64,000 bases of DNA, taken from Bacteroidales bacterium (lineage in GTDB: Bacteria; Bacteroidota; Bacteroidia; Bacteroidales; UBA932). The position numbers were made by a program, and so were the translations under genes. Of this stretch, positions 45,807 through 55,316 are shown piece by piece. The stretch lies in contig JAFUMO010000062.1 in assembly GCA_017482565.1 (NCBI GenBank), positions 1-64,000 on the forward strand. Reading direction: 5' to 3'. Position 1 is the stretch's first letter; every line of letters begins with the position of its first letter. Under the pieces are notes generated by a model. The model did no database searches, was not told where the DNA came from, and worked only from the letters and a program-made list of their open reading frames with translations.

Positions 45807-46439
45807 ATGGAATCTATTGAAAAAATTGTTGCCAAACAGCTGTTGGACATCAAGGCTGTAAAATTGAACGTTGAGAATCCGTTTACTTGGGCTTCCGGCT
45901 GGAAGTCTCCAATTTATTGTGATAATAGGAAAGTATTGTCTTATCCTGCTGCCCGTAAAGTGGTTTATGAGGCATTCGTGCAGATTATCAATAACCGTTT
46001 CAAGGATGTTGATGTGATTGCCGGTGTGGCTACAGGTGCAATTGCATACGGAATGATGGTTGCCGAGGTTCTTGGCAAGCCGTTTGTGTATGTAAGGCCT
46101 AAACCAAAGGATCATGGTACAGGCGCACAGGTGGAGGGTGACCTTCCACAGGGTGCAAGGGTAGTGGTTGTTGAGGACCTCATCTCTACAGGCGGAAGCA
46201 GCCTTGCAGCTGTGGATGCACTCCAGAAGAGCGGTGCAATCGTGTTGGGTATGGTTGCAATCTTCACCTACAACTTCATCAAGTCAAGAAGGGCATTTGA
46301 GAATGCAAATGTAGAGCTGCACACATTGAGCCACTATGAGGCTCTGCTTGAGCAGGCAGTTGAGGAGAACTACATCAAGGCAGAGGATATGGCTGTCCTT
46401 AAGGAGTGGAGAATTAATCCTGAAACCTGGGGCAAGTAG
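45807..46439 (+). CDS. pyrE: Orotate phosphoribosyltransferase
   Basis: Makes OMP from orotate and PRPP in pyrimidine synthesis. Its 210 residues contain the PRPP loop VVVVEDLISTGGSSLAA, the flexible loop RPKPKDHGTGAQ and WKSPIYCDNRK near the N-terminus. It heads pyrE-SRPBCC-GH20-rRNA methyltransferase, with gaps of 3-6 bases. A TATATTTG box is present at 45729-45736 without a visible -33. Confidence 0.95.
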   Translation: MESIEKIVAKQLLDIKAVKLNVENPFTWASGWKSPIYCDNRKVLSYPAARKVVYEAFVQIINNRFKDVDVIAGVATGAIAYGMMVAEVLGKPFVYVRPKPKDHGTGAQVEGDLPQGARVVVVEDLISTGGSSLAAVDALQKSGAIVLGMVAIFTYNFIKSRRAFENANVELHTLSHYEALLEQAVEENYIKAEDMAVLKEWRINPETWGK

Positions 46440-46442
46440 ACA

Positions 46443-46916
46443 ATGGGAATCACTCAAATCAAAGGGAAGGTTGTTACAGTGGAGCAACCTTCCTATGTAT
46501 TATATACGGCCTTCTCAGACATGAGAAATTTTGTTGCAGCCCTTCCTCCCGACAAAAAAGAGGGGGTAGTTGCAACTGAGGATACAATAGAAGGTGAGGT
46601 GCAGGGATTCAAGATGGGGCTGCAGATTGCCCACAAGACCCCGTTCTCTTCAATTATGTTCCAGAACTACGGCAACACTCCGTTTGAGTTTGCAATCACC
46701 GTATTTTTTGATGCCATTGACTCATACAAGACTGCGTTCCACCTTGAACTGAATGCAGACCTCCCCATGATGGTGAAGATGATGATAGGTGGCAAGCTGC
46801 AGGATGCGGTAGACCAGATTACAGAGCAGCTGGGAATGGCGTTGAGCGGAAAGATAGATCCTTCCAAGATAGATCCTGAGGCTTTTGCCGAGGAGATGAA
46901 AAAACGTTACAGCTAA
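46443..46916 (+). CDS. SRPBCC (START-like) domain protein
   Basis: A 157-residue soluble protein with the helix-grip fold pattern: PSYVLYTAFSDMRNFVAALP at the start, then a long sheet (FEFAITVFFDAIDSYKTAF), and the closing long helix KLQDAVDQITEQLGMAL. Such proteins bind hydrophobic ligands or act as small cyclases. It is conserved beside pyrE in some Bacteroidales. No catalytic residues can be named. Confidence 0.75.
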   Translation: MGITQIKGKVVTVEQPSYVLYTAFSDMRNFVAALPPDKKEGVVATEDTIEGEVQGFKMGLQIAHKTPFSSIMFQNYGNTPFEFAITVFFDAIDSYKTAFHLELNADLPMMVKMMIGGKLQDAVDQITEQLGMALSGKIDPSKIDPEAFAEEMKKRYS

Positions 46917-46921
46917 AATTG

Positions 46922-48628
46922 ATGAAATCCAGAAACTATTTCCTTGTACTTGCACTCTTCTGTATTGCAGCGGCAGGTTGCGGCAGGAGGCAACATGCAG
47001 ATGTAAGAGTGAATTCAATTGTACCTCACCCTGCAGGTATTGAGGTTGTGGATGATGGGGCATTCCTGTTGGACAGGAGTGCCGCTGTTGTATATAGGGG
47101 TGAAGGTGCGGATAAATCTGCGGACTTCTTGCGCAATTATTTGGAGGAATATTATGATGTCACCCTCCGCAAATGGGGTCTGAAAAGGATTGTACTGCGG
47201 ATTGCGGAAGATACATCAGCTGTGCAGGGGGCCTATTCCTTGTCAGTAGGGCCAAGGCGCATTGTGGTGGAGGGGAAGAATGGGGCAGGGTTGTTCTACG
47301 GGGTGCAGACCCTGATCCAGCTGCTGCCCGTGGAACAGATGAAGGGGGCCGGGAAGGGAAGTGCCGGGGTGGCAGTTGTGGATGAAGCTGCAGAGGGTAG
47401 GGATGCAGGGAATAATGCACTGGAGATCCCTGCCGTAAAGATTGAGGATGCACCAGCATTTGAGTACAGGGGTATGCATCTGGATGTGGCAAGGCACTTC
47501 ATGCCTGTGGAGTTTGTAAAGCGCTACATTGATTATCTGGCAATGCACAAGATGAACTATTTCCACTGGCACCTTACAGATGACCAGGGGTGGAGGATTG
47601 AGAGCAGAAAGCATCCCTGCCTGAATGAGGTGGGCTCCTACAGGGATGCAACCATTATAGGCATCTACCCGGGAACAGGGATTGATTCTACCAGATATGG
47701 AGGATACTATAAGGTTGAGGAACTGAAGGAGATTGTGGAGTACGCTGCACAGAGATATATTACCATTGTTCCGGAAATAGACCTCCCCGGGCATTGTATG
47801 GCGGTTCTGGCCACATATCCCCATTTTGGTACGGAGGACAATGCAGGGGTGAAGACCGCCCATACCTGGGGGATCTACAACAAGCTGAACAATGTGCTGG
47901 CTCCAAGTGAAGAGGTGTTTGCCTTCCTGGAGGATGTGTTCAATGAGCTTATGGACATATTCCCCGGGCCATACATCCACATGGGTGCGGACGAGTGTGC
48001 CCACAAATGGTGGAGGAACTCCCCAAAGACACAGAAATTCATGCAGGAGAACGGCATAGAGGATGAAGACGGGCTGCAGAGGTATTTTGCGGCAAGGGTA
48101 TCGGATATGATAAAGGCCCGCGGCAGGGTGGCGGTAGGTTGGGACGAACTGGTTGACCACGGCCTTCCGGAAGATGTTGCCGTTATGGTATGGAGAAGCA
48201 GGAGCCGGTGGCAGAGGGCTGCGGAGCAGGGGCACAAAATTATCATGACCCCATCCGTAATGAACTACCTGAACCGCCAGCAGAGGCCTGATGAGACCCG
48301 TCTTGCACACAGGGGCAGGCCGCTCACACTTGATATTGTGTATAACCAGGACCCTACTCCCGACACCCTTTCAGTATCACAGCAGAATATGATAATAGGT
48401 GGCCAGGGGTGTATGTGGACAGAATATTTCCATACACCGGAGGATGTGGAATATGCCATTTTCCCAAGGATGTCGGCAGTGGCGGAGGTGTTCTGGACCC
48501 GGGAGACGCTGAAGGACTACAACAGGTTTGTGGCAGGGCTTGGGGATATGTTCGCCCGCTATGAGCTGTGGGGCGTGGAGCCTTGTTACTATATTTTTGA
48601 GGAGAAACCGGCAGAACAGGAGATTTAG
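46922..48628 (+). CDS. GH20 beta-N-acetylhexosaminidase, lipoprotein
   Basis: A 568-residue enzyme from ATG 46922 with lipobox AAAGC, so it is membrane anchored. The N-terminal GH20b domain is followed by the catalytic barrel from about residue 185 (FEYRGMHLDVARHFM). The Asp-Glu pair lies in HMGADECAHKWW, where Asp holds the substrate N-acetyl group and Glu is the acid. NYFHWHLTDDQGWRIE is another clear signature. It would remove terminal GlcNAc or GalNAc from host, dietary or peptidoglycan-derived glycans. Confidence 0.94.
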   Translation: MKSRNYFLVLALFCIAAAGCGRRQHADVRVNSIVPHPAGIEVVDDGAFLLDRSAAVVYRGEGADKSADFLRNYLEEYYDVTLRKWGLKRIVLRIAEDTSAVQGAYSLSVGPRRIVVEGKNGAGLFYGVQTLIQLLPVEQMKGAGKGSAGVAVVDEAAEGRDAGNNALEIPAVKIEDAPAFEYRGMHLDVARHFMPVEFVKRYIDYLAMHKMNYFHWHLTDDQGWRIESRKHPCLNEVGSYRDATIIGIYPGTGIDSTRYGGYYKVEELKEIVEYAAQRYITIVPEIDLPGHCMAVLATYPHFGTEDNAGVKTAHTWGIYNKLNNVLAPSEEVFAFLEDVFNELMDIFPGPYIHMGADECAHKWWRNSPKTQKFMQENGIEDEDGLQRYFAARVSDMIKARGRVAVGWDELVDHGLPEDVAVMVWRSRSRWQRAAEQGHKIIMTPSVMNYLNRQQRPDETRLAHRGRPLTLDIVYNQDPTPDTLSVSQQNMIIGGQGCMWTEYFHTPEDVEYAIFPRMSAVAEVFWTRETLKDYNRFVAGLGDMFARYELWGVEPCYYIFEEKPAEQEI

Positions 48629-48634
48629 AGAGAT

Positions 48635-50176
48635 ATGCAGCTACCGGAAGAATTTAAAAAGTATGCAGTTGAGGCTCTCGGGGAGGAGAGGGCCGCAGTG
48701 CTGTTCTCTGAAATTGAACACGGGGAAGATGTGACATCCGTAAGGGTGAATCCGCTGAAGGGGATTTCAGCATCTGACCTTTCATATCCGGCTGCAGGCG
48801 GCGGGGATGTTTCTGCAGATGGCAGTGCTTGCCCGGCAGGGGGCAATGACGTTGCCGCGGCAGATGGCGGGATTGCCTGGAGTTCCCTGGGACATTATCT
48901 TCCGAGCCGTCCTGTATTTACTCTTGATCCCCTTTTCCATGCAGGTGGGTATTATGTGCAGGAGGCCAGCAGCATGTATATGGAGCTTGTGCGTGATGCA
49001 ATTGAGATGGATTATGCTGCAAGGTATACTTCGGCAGATGAGGATGCCAGTGAGGGTATGCATGCGGCAGAAGGCTTTTTTGCAGGGGATATCAGGGCCC
49101 TGGACCTTTGCGCGGCTCCTGGGGGAAAGACAACACATCTGGCATCAATCATCGGGAAGAATTCCCTGCTGGTATCCAATGAGGTGATAAAGAGCCGTGC
49201 GGTGGTGCTGGCAGACAATGTGGCCAAGTGGGGGGCAGACAATGTGCTGGTAACCAACAATGACCCTGCCGATTTTGGGGCATTTGAAGGATTCTTTGAC
49301 CTTATAGTGGTGGATGCACCATGTTCCGGTGAGGGGCTTTTCAGGAAAGACCCCCAGGCGGTACAGGAGTGGAGCCCGGCAAATGTGAACCTGTGCGCCC
49401 AGAGGCAGCAGAGGATTCTGGCAGACATCTGGCCGGCCCTCAAGCCGGGAGGCTATCTGGTATATTCAACCTGTACATACAACAAATTTGAAAATGACGG
49501 CAACCTCATGTTTCTCAGGGATGAACTGGGGGCACAAATTGTTACGTTGTCCTTCTTTGCAACTTCCTCAGAATCAGGTGTGATTTCTACGGAGCTTGGC
49601 GGATTGCAGTTTGTGCCGGGCCTGGTAAAGGGGGAAGGGCAGTTCATGTCCCTCGTGCGGAAGCCCGTGGATGGTACGGATCCAGGACAGATTCCGGCAA
49701 AGAAGAGGAAGAAAGGGGGCAAGGAGAAGCCCCTGCTTCAGGATAGGGGGTGCACTTATCTTCCCTGCAATTACATGATGATCCTGCATGGAGATCTTGT
49801 AAAGGGTTACAGGAAAGAGACATATGAGGCAATAAGGTTTGTGGAAGAGAACCTGAAGATTGTACTGTCGGGAATAGCAGTGGCAGAAAAGAAGGGAAAG
49901 GATTATGTCCCGCATGCTGATTTTGCCCTGCAGGTGATTGTGGCTGAAATGATTGCCCAGGGAAAGCTGCCGCATGGGATCTCTGCAGTTGAGGTGGGGA
50001 GGGAGGATGCCCTCAAGTTCCTCGCAAAGGAGCCGCTTGTGCTCCAGGGGGCCCCAACGGGCTTTGTTCTGCTGGTTTATAAGGGGCTGGGGCTTGGTTT
50101 TGTGAAGAATCTGGGAAGCAGGACAAACAACCTGCTTCCTATGGCCAGGAGGATAAGGATGAATATCTGCCAGTAA
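48635..50176 (+). CDS. rsmF: rRNA (cytosine-C5-)-methyltransferase, RsmF type
   Basis: A NOL1/NOP2/Sun methyltransferase of 513 residues. SAM binding is in LDLCAAPGGKTTHLAS, the general Cys in DAPCSGEGLF and the nucleophile Cys in YSTCTYNKFEN. A C-terminal RsmF/PUA-like domain extends from ~370. Residues about 50-80 are an Ala/Gly/Asp-rich insertion not expected in the N-terminal domain. The target base in 16S rRNA is inferred from E. coli RsmF. Confidence 0.88.
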   Translation: MQLPEEFKKYAVEALGEERAAVLFSEIEHGEDVTSVRVNPLKGISASDLSYPAAGGGDVSADGSACPAGGNDVAAADGGIAWSSLGHYLPSRPVFTLDPLFHAGGYYVQEASSMYMELVRDAIEMDYAARYTSADEDASEGMHAAEGFFAGDIRALDLCAAPGGKTTHLASIIGKNSLLVSNEVIKSRAVVLADNVAKWGADNVLVTNNDPADFGAFEGFFDLIVVDAPCSGEGLFRKDPQAVQEWSPANVNLCAQRQQRILADIWPALKPGGYLVYSTCTYNKFENDGNLMFLRDELGAQIVTLSFFATSSESGVISTELGGLQFVPGLVKGEGQFMSLVRKPVDGTDPGQIPAKKRKKGGKEKPLLQDRGCTYLPCNYMMILHGDLVKGYRKETYEAIRFVEENLKIVLSGIAVAEKKGKDYVPHADFALQVIVAEMIAQGKLPHGISAVEVGREDALKFLAKEPLVLQGAPTGFVLLVYKGLGLGFVKNLGSRTNNLLPMARRIRMNICQ

Positions 50177-50194
50177 GATGTTCCCGTAAATAAT

Positions 50195-50224
50195 AATGCC
50201 GGACTTGATGAAGCCCGGCATTTT
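50195..50224. terminator. Bidirectional terminator between rsmF and the YqaE gene
   Basis: AATGCCGG / CCGGCATT with a 12-base loop; TTTTCTTTT follows on the plus strand and TTATT on the minus strand. Confidence 0.85.
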
Positions 50225-50240
50225 CTTTTATCCCGTATTC

Positions 50241-50399
50241 CTAGTTCTGCTGCTTGTTCAGAATGACAAGGGCAGCTATCACACCCGGCACCCATCCGCA
50301 GAGGGTGAGGAGGAATGTGATGAGGATGGAACCGCAACCTTTGTCAAATACTGCCAAAGGGGGGAATATGATGGATAATAATACTCTCCAGAAAGACAT
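50241..50399 (-). CDS. YqaE/Pmp3-family small membrane protein
   Basis: A 52-residue protein from ATG 50399: MSFWRVLLSIIFPPLAVFDK, then GCGSILITFLLTLCGWVPG and IAALVILNKQQN. The two hydrophobic helices and the central P-P-L-A-V and L-x-x-x-G-W-x-P-G motifs are diagnostic of the Pmp3/UPF0057 family, which modulates membrane potential under salt or cold stress in yeast and plants. It lies 18 bases after the pepC stop on the same strand, so it is probably the second gene of that unit. Confidence 0.93.
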   Translation of the reverse strand: MSFWRVLLSIIFPPLAVFDKGCGSILITFLLTLCGWVPGVIAALVILNKQQN

Positions 50400-50417
50400 A
50401 TTATATCAATTTTAAAA

Positions 50418-51824
50418 TTACCACATGTAGTCCCATGCAGGAAGCATGATTGGGGCCTGTTTTGCAGCCTCAATTGCTTTTGCATTCAGATATTTCTTGT
50501 TGATTACGATACGGAACATGTACTCGTCAAACCATTTGTCGGTGAAGGTGAGGTAGCCGTTGTGGCCTGAAGCAGGGCCCCAGCTGTTCTCAAACTGCCA
50601 TTTTACAGGTTTGTCGTTCTCGTCTGTATCACATGCCATAAGAAGCATTGCGTGTGATGATCCGCTGTAGCGGGTAAGTATCCTGGCCTTTTTGTCCATT
50701 GAAAGGTCAATGCCAAGGAATGACTCATAGTCATACATGTTGTCATCGCAAACACCTGCTTTTGAATCGCTCTCCTTGCCTACATCACAAGATGCATACA
50801 TAGGCTCGTTAGCCTTGATAGACTTGAGGGCTGCCTCCTTGATGTCCTCATTAGGGAGGTTGAGGTATACCCAGTTCACACCCTCAATGGTGTTCCTGTA
50901 GTTTGCAATCTCGTAAACCTTGTAGTACTCGCGGGTAGGGTCGTTCATAATCATGATAAGTGTCTGAGGATCATAATCAGCAGGAACAAGTCCCTCATAG
51001 AACTCTTTAGGGGTGCTCTTAACTGTTACAACCTCACCCTTGTTGTTCTTGTATTTCCATGTGAACTCTGTAGGCGGCTCACCAAGGCAAAGTGCCAATA
51101 CGCGGTAAACATCCTCAAGAGCCTCCATCTTTGCACCCTTCAATGCAGCGGCGATATCCTTCTTGCCGGCTTTTGCAATAACCTTCTGCTCATAAACCTG
51201 GCGGATGTCATAACCTGCCTTCTTGAGCCTGCGGTTGATTACGCCAAGCATCTGGCCTGTGCTGTTTGAATGCTCGGTTTCCGGCATAACCTCTTTAGGA
51301 ACAACACCGTATTTCTCACCCAAGTTGTAGAAAAGGTTCCATACGCCACCGTCACCTACAGGTGATTTGAGGTACCATACTACCTCCTGGTCTGTGATGT
51401 CCTTGTCTACAGTGTTGATCATGTTCTCAAGATAAAGGTTTGCCTTCTCAAGCATGTCCCAGAAATAGTTGTAGTTATGTGAGAAATCAAACTTGCTGTA
51501 GTCATATTTCTTCTGTGCTGTAGGACGGATTGCGTTCAAGGAGGTGAACATCCAGCAGCGGCCTGAACCCAACTGGTTGGTGATACCCTTAACGTCAACC
51601 CTGTATTTGAAGAAATGGTCAACTGCATTAACCGCATTCTTGTTCTGGGTCTTGTTCTTTATATTGCGGTCACCCATAAGGATATTCTGCGCTGCAACAG
51701 TCTGTGCATCCTTAACGAAGCTGCCTTTAAGCTGTGAAAGCTCCTGCTCCCCAATGGTCTGTGCGCTGGCAACGGTAACGGCGCCACATGCAAATAGAGC
51801 AGAAAATAAATAACGTAGTTTCAT
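50418..51824 (-). CDS. Exported C1-family aminopeptidase (PepC/bleomycin hydrolase-like)
   Basis: A 468-residue papain-like protease with the catalytic triad visible: Cys90 in QLGSGRCWMF, His in YSGSSHAMLLMA and Asn in WQFENSWGP. Unlike classic cytosolic PepC it has a signal peptide (MKLRYLFSALFACGAVTVAS), so it acts in the periplasm or outside. The C-terminal tail (PIMLPAWDYMW) is the kind that enters the active site and limits cleavage to free N-termini. A TATATTTG box at 51872-51865 on the minus strand is a candidate -7 element. Confidence 0.92.
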   Translation of the reverse strand: MKLRYLFSALFACGAVTVASAQTIGEQELSQLKGSFVKDAQTVAAQNILMGDRNIKNKTQNKNAVNAVDHFFKYRVDVKGITNQLGSGRCWMFTSLNAIRPTAQKKYDYSKFDFSHNYNYFWDMLEKANLYLENMINTVDKDITDQEVVWYLKSPVGDGGVWNLFYNLGEKYGVVPKEVMPETEHSNSTGQMLGVINRRLKKAGYDIRQVYEQKVIAKAGKKDIAAALKGAKMEALEDVYRVLALCLGEPPTEFTWKYKNNKGEVVTVKSTPKEFYEGLVPADYDPQTLIMIMNDPTREYYKVYEIANYRNTIEGVNWVYLNLPNEDIKEAALKSIKANEPMYASCDVGKESDSKAGVCDDNMYDYESFLGIDLSMDKKARILTRYSGSSHAMLLMACDTDENDKPVKWQFENSWGPASGHNGYLTFTDKWFDEYMFRIVINKKYLNAKAIEAAKQAPIMLPAWDYMW

Positions 51825-51914
51825 AAAGTTAAGTTTTAAATGTTTTTGGATTTTTACTCAAATACAAATATAACATTTTTTCTATTAGGCAGTATTCATC
51901 CCGGAAGGAGTGGC

Positions 51915-51944
51915 AAACAAAAAAACTCCCGCGTACAGCGGGAG
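51915..51944 (-). terminator. Terminator of the nqr operon
   Basis: On the minus strand CTCCCGC-TGTAC-GCGGGAG is followed by seven T, about 26 bases after the nqrF stop. Confidence 0.93.
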
Positions 51945-51970
51945 GTTCTTTATGTTGTGGCAGCTGTGAA

Positions 51971-53230
51971 TTAACCGCCAAAGTTGTCGAACAGGATGTT
52001 CTCTGATGCTACGCCAAGGCTGTCCAATAGGTTCACAACCGACTGGGCCATCATAGGAGGTCCGCACATCAGGTAGAGGATATCCTCCGGTGCCTCGTGG
52101 TTCTTGAGGTATGTCTCGTAGAGTACATTGTGAACGAAGCCTGCTACGTATTCTACGCCTGCCTTGTCTGCCTCAGGATCAGGCCTGTCAAGTGCCAGGT
52201 GGAACTTGAAGTTAGGGAACTCCTTCTCAATCTGAGCGTAGTCCTCAAGGTAGAATGCCTCTTTCAGGCTGCGGGCACCATAGAAGAAGTTAACCTTCCT
52301 GCTGGTCTTCTCAGTCTTGAACAGGTGCATGATGTGTGAGCGCATAGGGGCCATACCTGCACCACCGCCAATGAATACGAACTCCTGGTCTTCAGGGCAG
52401 TTGTCAGGAATGAAGAACTCACCGTAAGGACCTGAAATCATCACCTTGTCACCTGGTTTCAGTGAGTAGATGTATGATGAGCAGATACCTGGGTTAACGT
52501 CCATGAAGCCACCCTTAACCCTGTCAAATGGAGGTGTTGCAATACGTACGTTCAATTTGATGATGTTGCCCTCTGCAGGGTATGTAGCCATTGAGTAAGC
52601 CCTGAGGGTAGGGGTAGGGTTAACCATCTTGAGGTTGAATACTCCCATCTTCTCCCAGTCCTCACGGAACTGAGGGTCAACATCTATGTTCTTGTAATCT
52701 ACAGTCATTGCAGGTACATCAACCTGGATGTAACCGCCAGAACGGTAGTTGAGGGTCTCTCCATCAGGAATCTTAACGCAGAACTCCTTGATGAAGGTTG
52801 CAACGTTCCTGTTTGAGATAACCTCGCACTCCCATTTCTTAACGCTGAGTGCGCTCTCAGGAACCTCAATCTGGAGGTCCTCCTTAACTTTTACCTGGCA
52901 ACCGAGCCTCCAGTTGTTGAGGATCTGTTTCCTGTTGAAGAAGCCTACCTCAGTAGGAAGTATTGTGCCTCCTCCCTGCAGAACCCTACATTTGCACTGT
53001 CCGCAGCTTCCCTTTCCGCCACAAGCTGATGGAAGGAAGATCTTCTCATTGCCCAAAGTTGAGAGCAATGAGCCGCCTGGGGTTACTTCAAGAACCTTTG
53101 AACCGTTGTTGATATTGATTTTAACTGTACCGCTTGGGGTAAGTTTAGCCTTTGCAAAGAGCAATAATCCCACTAGGACAAGGGTTACCACCAAAAAGGC
53201 TATTACCGAAATTGTTATAATCTGAGTCAT
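51971..53230 (-). CDS. nqrF: Na+-translocating NADH:quinone reductase subunit F
   Basis: NADH entry subunit of the sodium pump. Its 419 residues have one N-terminal helix (SVIAFLVVTLVLVGLLLFA), a [2Fe-2S] ferredoxin domain with ACGGKGSCGQCKCRV, an FAD domain (LRAYSMATYPAEG) and an NAD domain (FVFIGGGAGMAPMRSHIMHL). The length equals that of Vibrio NqrF. It is the last gene of nqrABCDEF and is followed by a strong terminator. Confidence 0.97.
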   Translation of the reverse strand: MTQIITISVIAFLVVTLVLVGLLLFAKAKLTPSGTVKININNGSKVLEVTPGGSLLSTLGNEKIFLPSACGGKGSCGQCKCRVLQGGGTILPTEVGFFNRKQILNNWRLGCQVKVKEDLQIEVPESALSVKKWECEVISNRNVATFIKEFCVKIPDGETLNYRSGGYIQVDVPAMTVDYKNIDVDPQFREDWEKMGVFNLKMVNPTPTLRAYSMATYPAEGNIIKLNVRIATPPFDRVKGGFMDVNPGICSSYIYSLKPGDKVMISGPYGEFFIPDNCPEDQEFVFIGGGAGMAPMRSHIMHLFKTEKTSRKVNFFYGARSLKEAFYLEDYAQIEKEFPNFKFHLALDRPDPEADKAGVEYVAGFVHNVLYETYLKNHEAPEDILYLMCGPPMMAQSVVNLLDSLGVASENILFDNFGG

Positions 53231-53251
53231 ATCTTATACCTTTTTTGGTGA

Positions 53252-53869
53252 TTAAAGTTGAATACCCATGAATCCCATGAATGCTATACCCATAAGACCT
53301 ACAATGATGAAGGTGATTCCCAAACCTTTCAAAGGTGCAGGAACGTTTGAGTAAGCAAGCTTCTCCCTGATGGCTGCAAGCGAAACGATTGCAAGGAACC
53401 AGCCGATACCTGAACCGAGGCCGAATGTAGTAGCTTCTGCCAAAGTCTCATATCCTCTCTGCTGCATGAAGAGTGAACCACCCATGATGGCACAGTTTAC
53501 AGCAATAAGAGGGAGGAAGATACCCAGCTGCGAGTAAAGTGCAGGAGCAAATTTCTCAACAACCATCTCAACGAGCTGTGTAAATGCTGCAATTACCGCA
53601 ATGAATACGATGAAGCTCAGGAAGCTCAAGTCTATGTTGGCAAACTCTTCGCCAAGCCAAGAAAGGGCACCTGCCTTAAGTACGTACTCTTCCAACAGGT
53701 AGTTGAGCGGAAGGGTAACTCCGAGAACGAAGATTACCGCTGCACCAAGGCCAACAGCTGTCTTTACATTTTTAGATACTGCCAAGAATGAACACATTCC
53801 CAAGAAATAGGCAAATATCATATTGTCCACAAAGATGGACTTTACAAACAAACTTATTAAATCTTGCAT
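53252..53869 (-). CDS. nqrE: Na+-NQR subunit E
   Basis: A 205-residue membrane subunit with six helices, paired with NqrD to hold an Fe-S centre in the membrane. Cys in [14 protein letters not shown] and in [16 protein letters not shown] are the conserved ligands. The gap to nqrF is 21 bases. Confidence 0.96.
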   Translation of the reverse strand: MQDLISLFVKSIFVDNMIFAYFLGMCSFLAVSKNVKTAVGLGAAVIFVLGVTLPLNYLLEEYVLKAGALSWLGEEFANIDLSFLSFIVFIAVIAAFTQLVEMVVEKFAPALYSQLGIFLPLIAVNCAIMGGSLFMQQRGYETLAEATTFGLGSGIGWFLAIVSLAAIREKLAYSNVPAPLKGLGITFIIVGLMGIAFMGFMGIQL

Positions 53870-53884
53870 AACAGAATGTGTTTA

Positions 53885-54505
53885 TTATTTCTTACTATCT
53901 TCTTTCTGGAGACTTCTCTGAAGCCAGATGAAGCATCCTACAATAATCAACGCCATAGGAGGCATGATGAACAGGCCGTTGTTCAGATACCATCCGCCGT
54001 TTGCCATGTACCAGCTTTCAGGGATAATCTGTACTCCGAACAGGCAGCCTGAACCTATAAGCTCCCTGATGAATGCTATGGCAATAAGGATAAGGCCGTA
54101 ACCTGCACCGTTTGCAATACCGTCAATGAATGATGGGATTGGCTTGTTACCGAGTGCAAATGCCTCAATCCTACCCATAATGATACAGTTTGTAATGATG
54201 AGACCTACATATACGGAAAGCTGCTTGCTCACATCGTAAGCGTATGCCTTCAGTATCTGGTCAACAAGGATTACAAGCAAAGAGACAATGATCAGCTGCA
54301 CAATGATACGGATTCTGTTGGGAATTGTATTTCTGAGCAGTGATGCAATAAGGCTGGAGAAACCTGTTACAGCAGTAACAGATATCGCCATTACACACGC
54401 AGGCTCCAACTTTACAGTTACGGCCAACGCAGAACAGATACCCAATACCAGTACGGTAACCGGGTTGTTCTTCAAGATTGGGTTTGTAATAATATTCTTA
54501 TCCAT
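53885..54505 (-). CDS. nqrD: Na+-NQR subunit D
   Basis: A 206-residue membrane subunit, homologous in inverted topology to NqrE, with Cys in [16 protein letters not shown] and in [16 protein letters not shown] as iron ligands. [14 protein letters not shown] is another NqrD mark. It starts 11 bases after nqrC. Confidence 0.96.
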   Translation of the reverse strand: MDKNIITNPILKNNPVTVLVLGICSALAVTVKLEPACVMAISVTAVTGFSSLIASLLRNTIPNRIRIIVQLIIVSLLVILVDQILKAYAYDVSKQLSVYVGLIITNCIIMGRIEAFALGNKPIPSFIDGIANGAGYGLILIAIAFIRELIGSGCLFGVQIIPESWYMANGGWYLNNGLFIMPPMALIIVGCFIWLQRSLQKEDSKK

Positions 54506-54516
54506 TACTGTAACAT

Positions 54517-55305
54517 TTATTTGGTTTCAACATTCTCCTGAGTCTCTACAACCTCTCCCTCAATTGGCATAGGGGTGGCAGCAAGAGCCTGAAGTGATTT
54601 GATGTAAGGGAGATAAGCCTCCATCCACATCCTTATTGAAGCGTCAAGAGCCTTGCTTGTGATGGTACCGCCTGAGATTGCGTCAACCTCATTTGTGCTT
54701 CCCTCCTTTGCACCGCCCTTCACAATTGCAATTCCTGTAAACTCACCGTCCACAAAAATCTCCTTGCCGATGAACTGGTCTGCAAAGATTGGGGTTGCAA
54801 TCTCAGCACCAAGACCTGGGGTCTCACCCTGGTGGTCAAATTTTACGCCTGCAACTGTATTGAAGTCAGTCTTGAGTGATACCCATCCCCAGATAGGGCC
54901 CCAAAGTCCTGCTCCGTATGCAGAGAAGATGTATGCCTGAGAGCCGTCGGGAAGGTCTGCAATGAATACAGGGAGTCTGAGCTCCTCTTTTGGAGCACCT
55001 TCCTTTATCAGTGCAGTCTGCTCTGAAGTGCTGATGTTGAATGCTTCGCTGTTTGCAATGTCTGAGGTTGCTGTGTCCACAATTTTACCGTTGCCGTCAA
55101 CAACAATTGCCTCCTTAATCACCTGAGCGAAGTCTGCATCTGCGCCAAGTCCTACGCTGGCAAGCAGATACTGCTTCTTCTCGTTGCTGATATTCTCGTT
55201 CTGTTTGTCCTTCAAGCTTAGAGAAACAAAAGCAAGAACTGCAGCAACCACTACAACCATTACGATTGAGTAGATTATGGTATATGAATTTTTATTTGTA
55301 TCCAT
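54517..55305 (-). CDS. nqrC: Na+-NQR subunit C
   Basis: A 262-residue subunit with one N-terminal helix and a periplasmic FMN domain. The flavin is bound covalently through a Thr in [12 protein letters not shown] (about residue 214), flavinylated by ApbE, whose gene is not in this window. The C-terminus is a short Glu/Thr-rich tail ([13 protein letters not shown]). Confidence 0.95.
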   Translation of the reverse strand: MDTNKNSYTIIYSIVMVVVVAAVLAFVSLSLKDKQNENISNEKKQYLLASVGLGADADFAQVIKEAIVVDGNGKIVDTATSDIANSEAFNISTSEQTALIKEGAPKEELRLPVFIADLPDGSQAYIFSAYGAGLWGPIWGWVSLKTDFNTVAGVKFDHQGETPGLGAEIATPIFADQFIGKEIFVDGEFTGIAIVKGGAKEGSTNEVDAISGGTITSKALDASIRMWMEAYLPYIKSLQALAATPMPIEGEVVETQENVETK

Positions 55306-55316
55306 TTCTTTGTTGC

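Noticed and set aside
47243-48310. A 355-codon open frame on the minus strand
   Set aside because: It lies entirely antisense to the GH20 gene, has no recognisable domain, and is rich in Cys, His and Pro as expected for a shadow of the AGG/CTC-rich sense codons.
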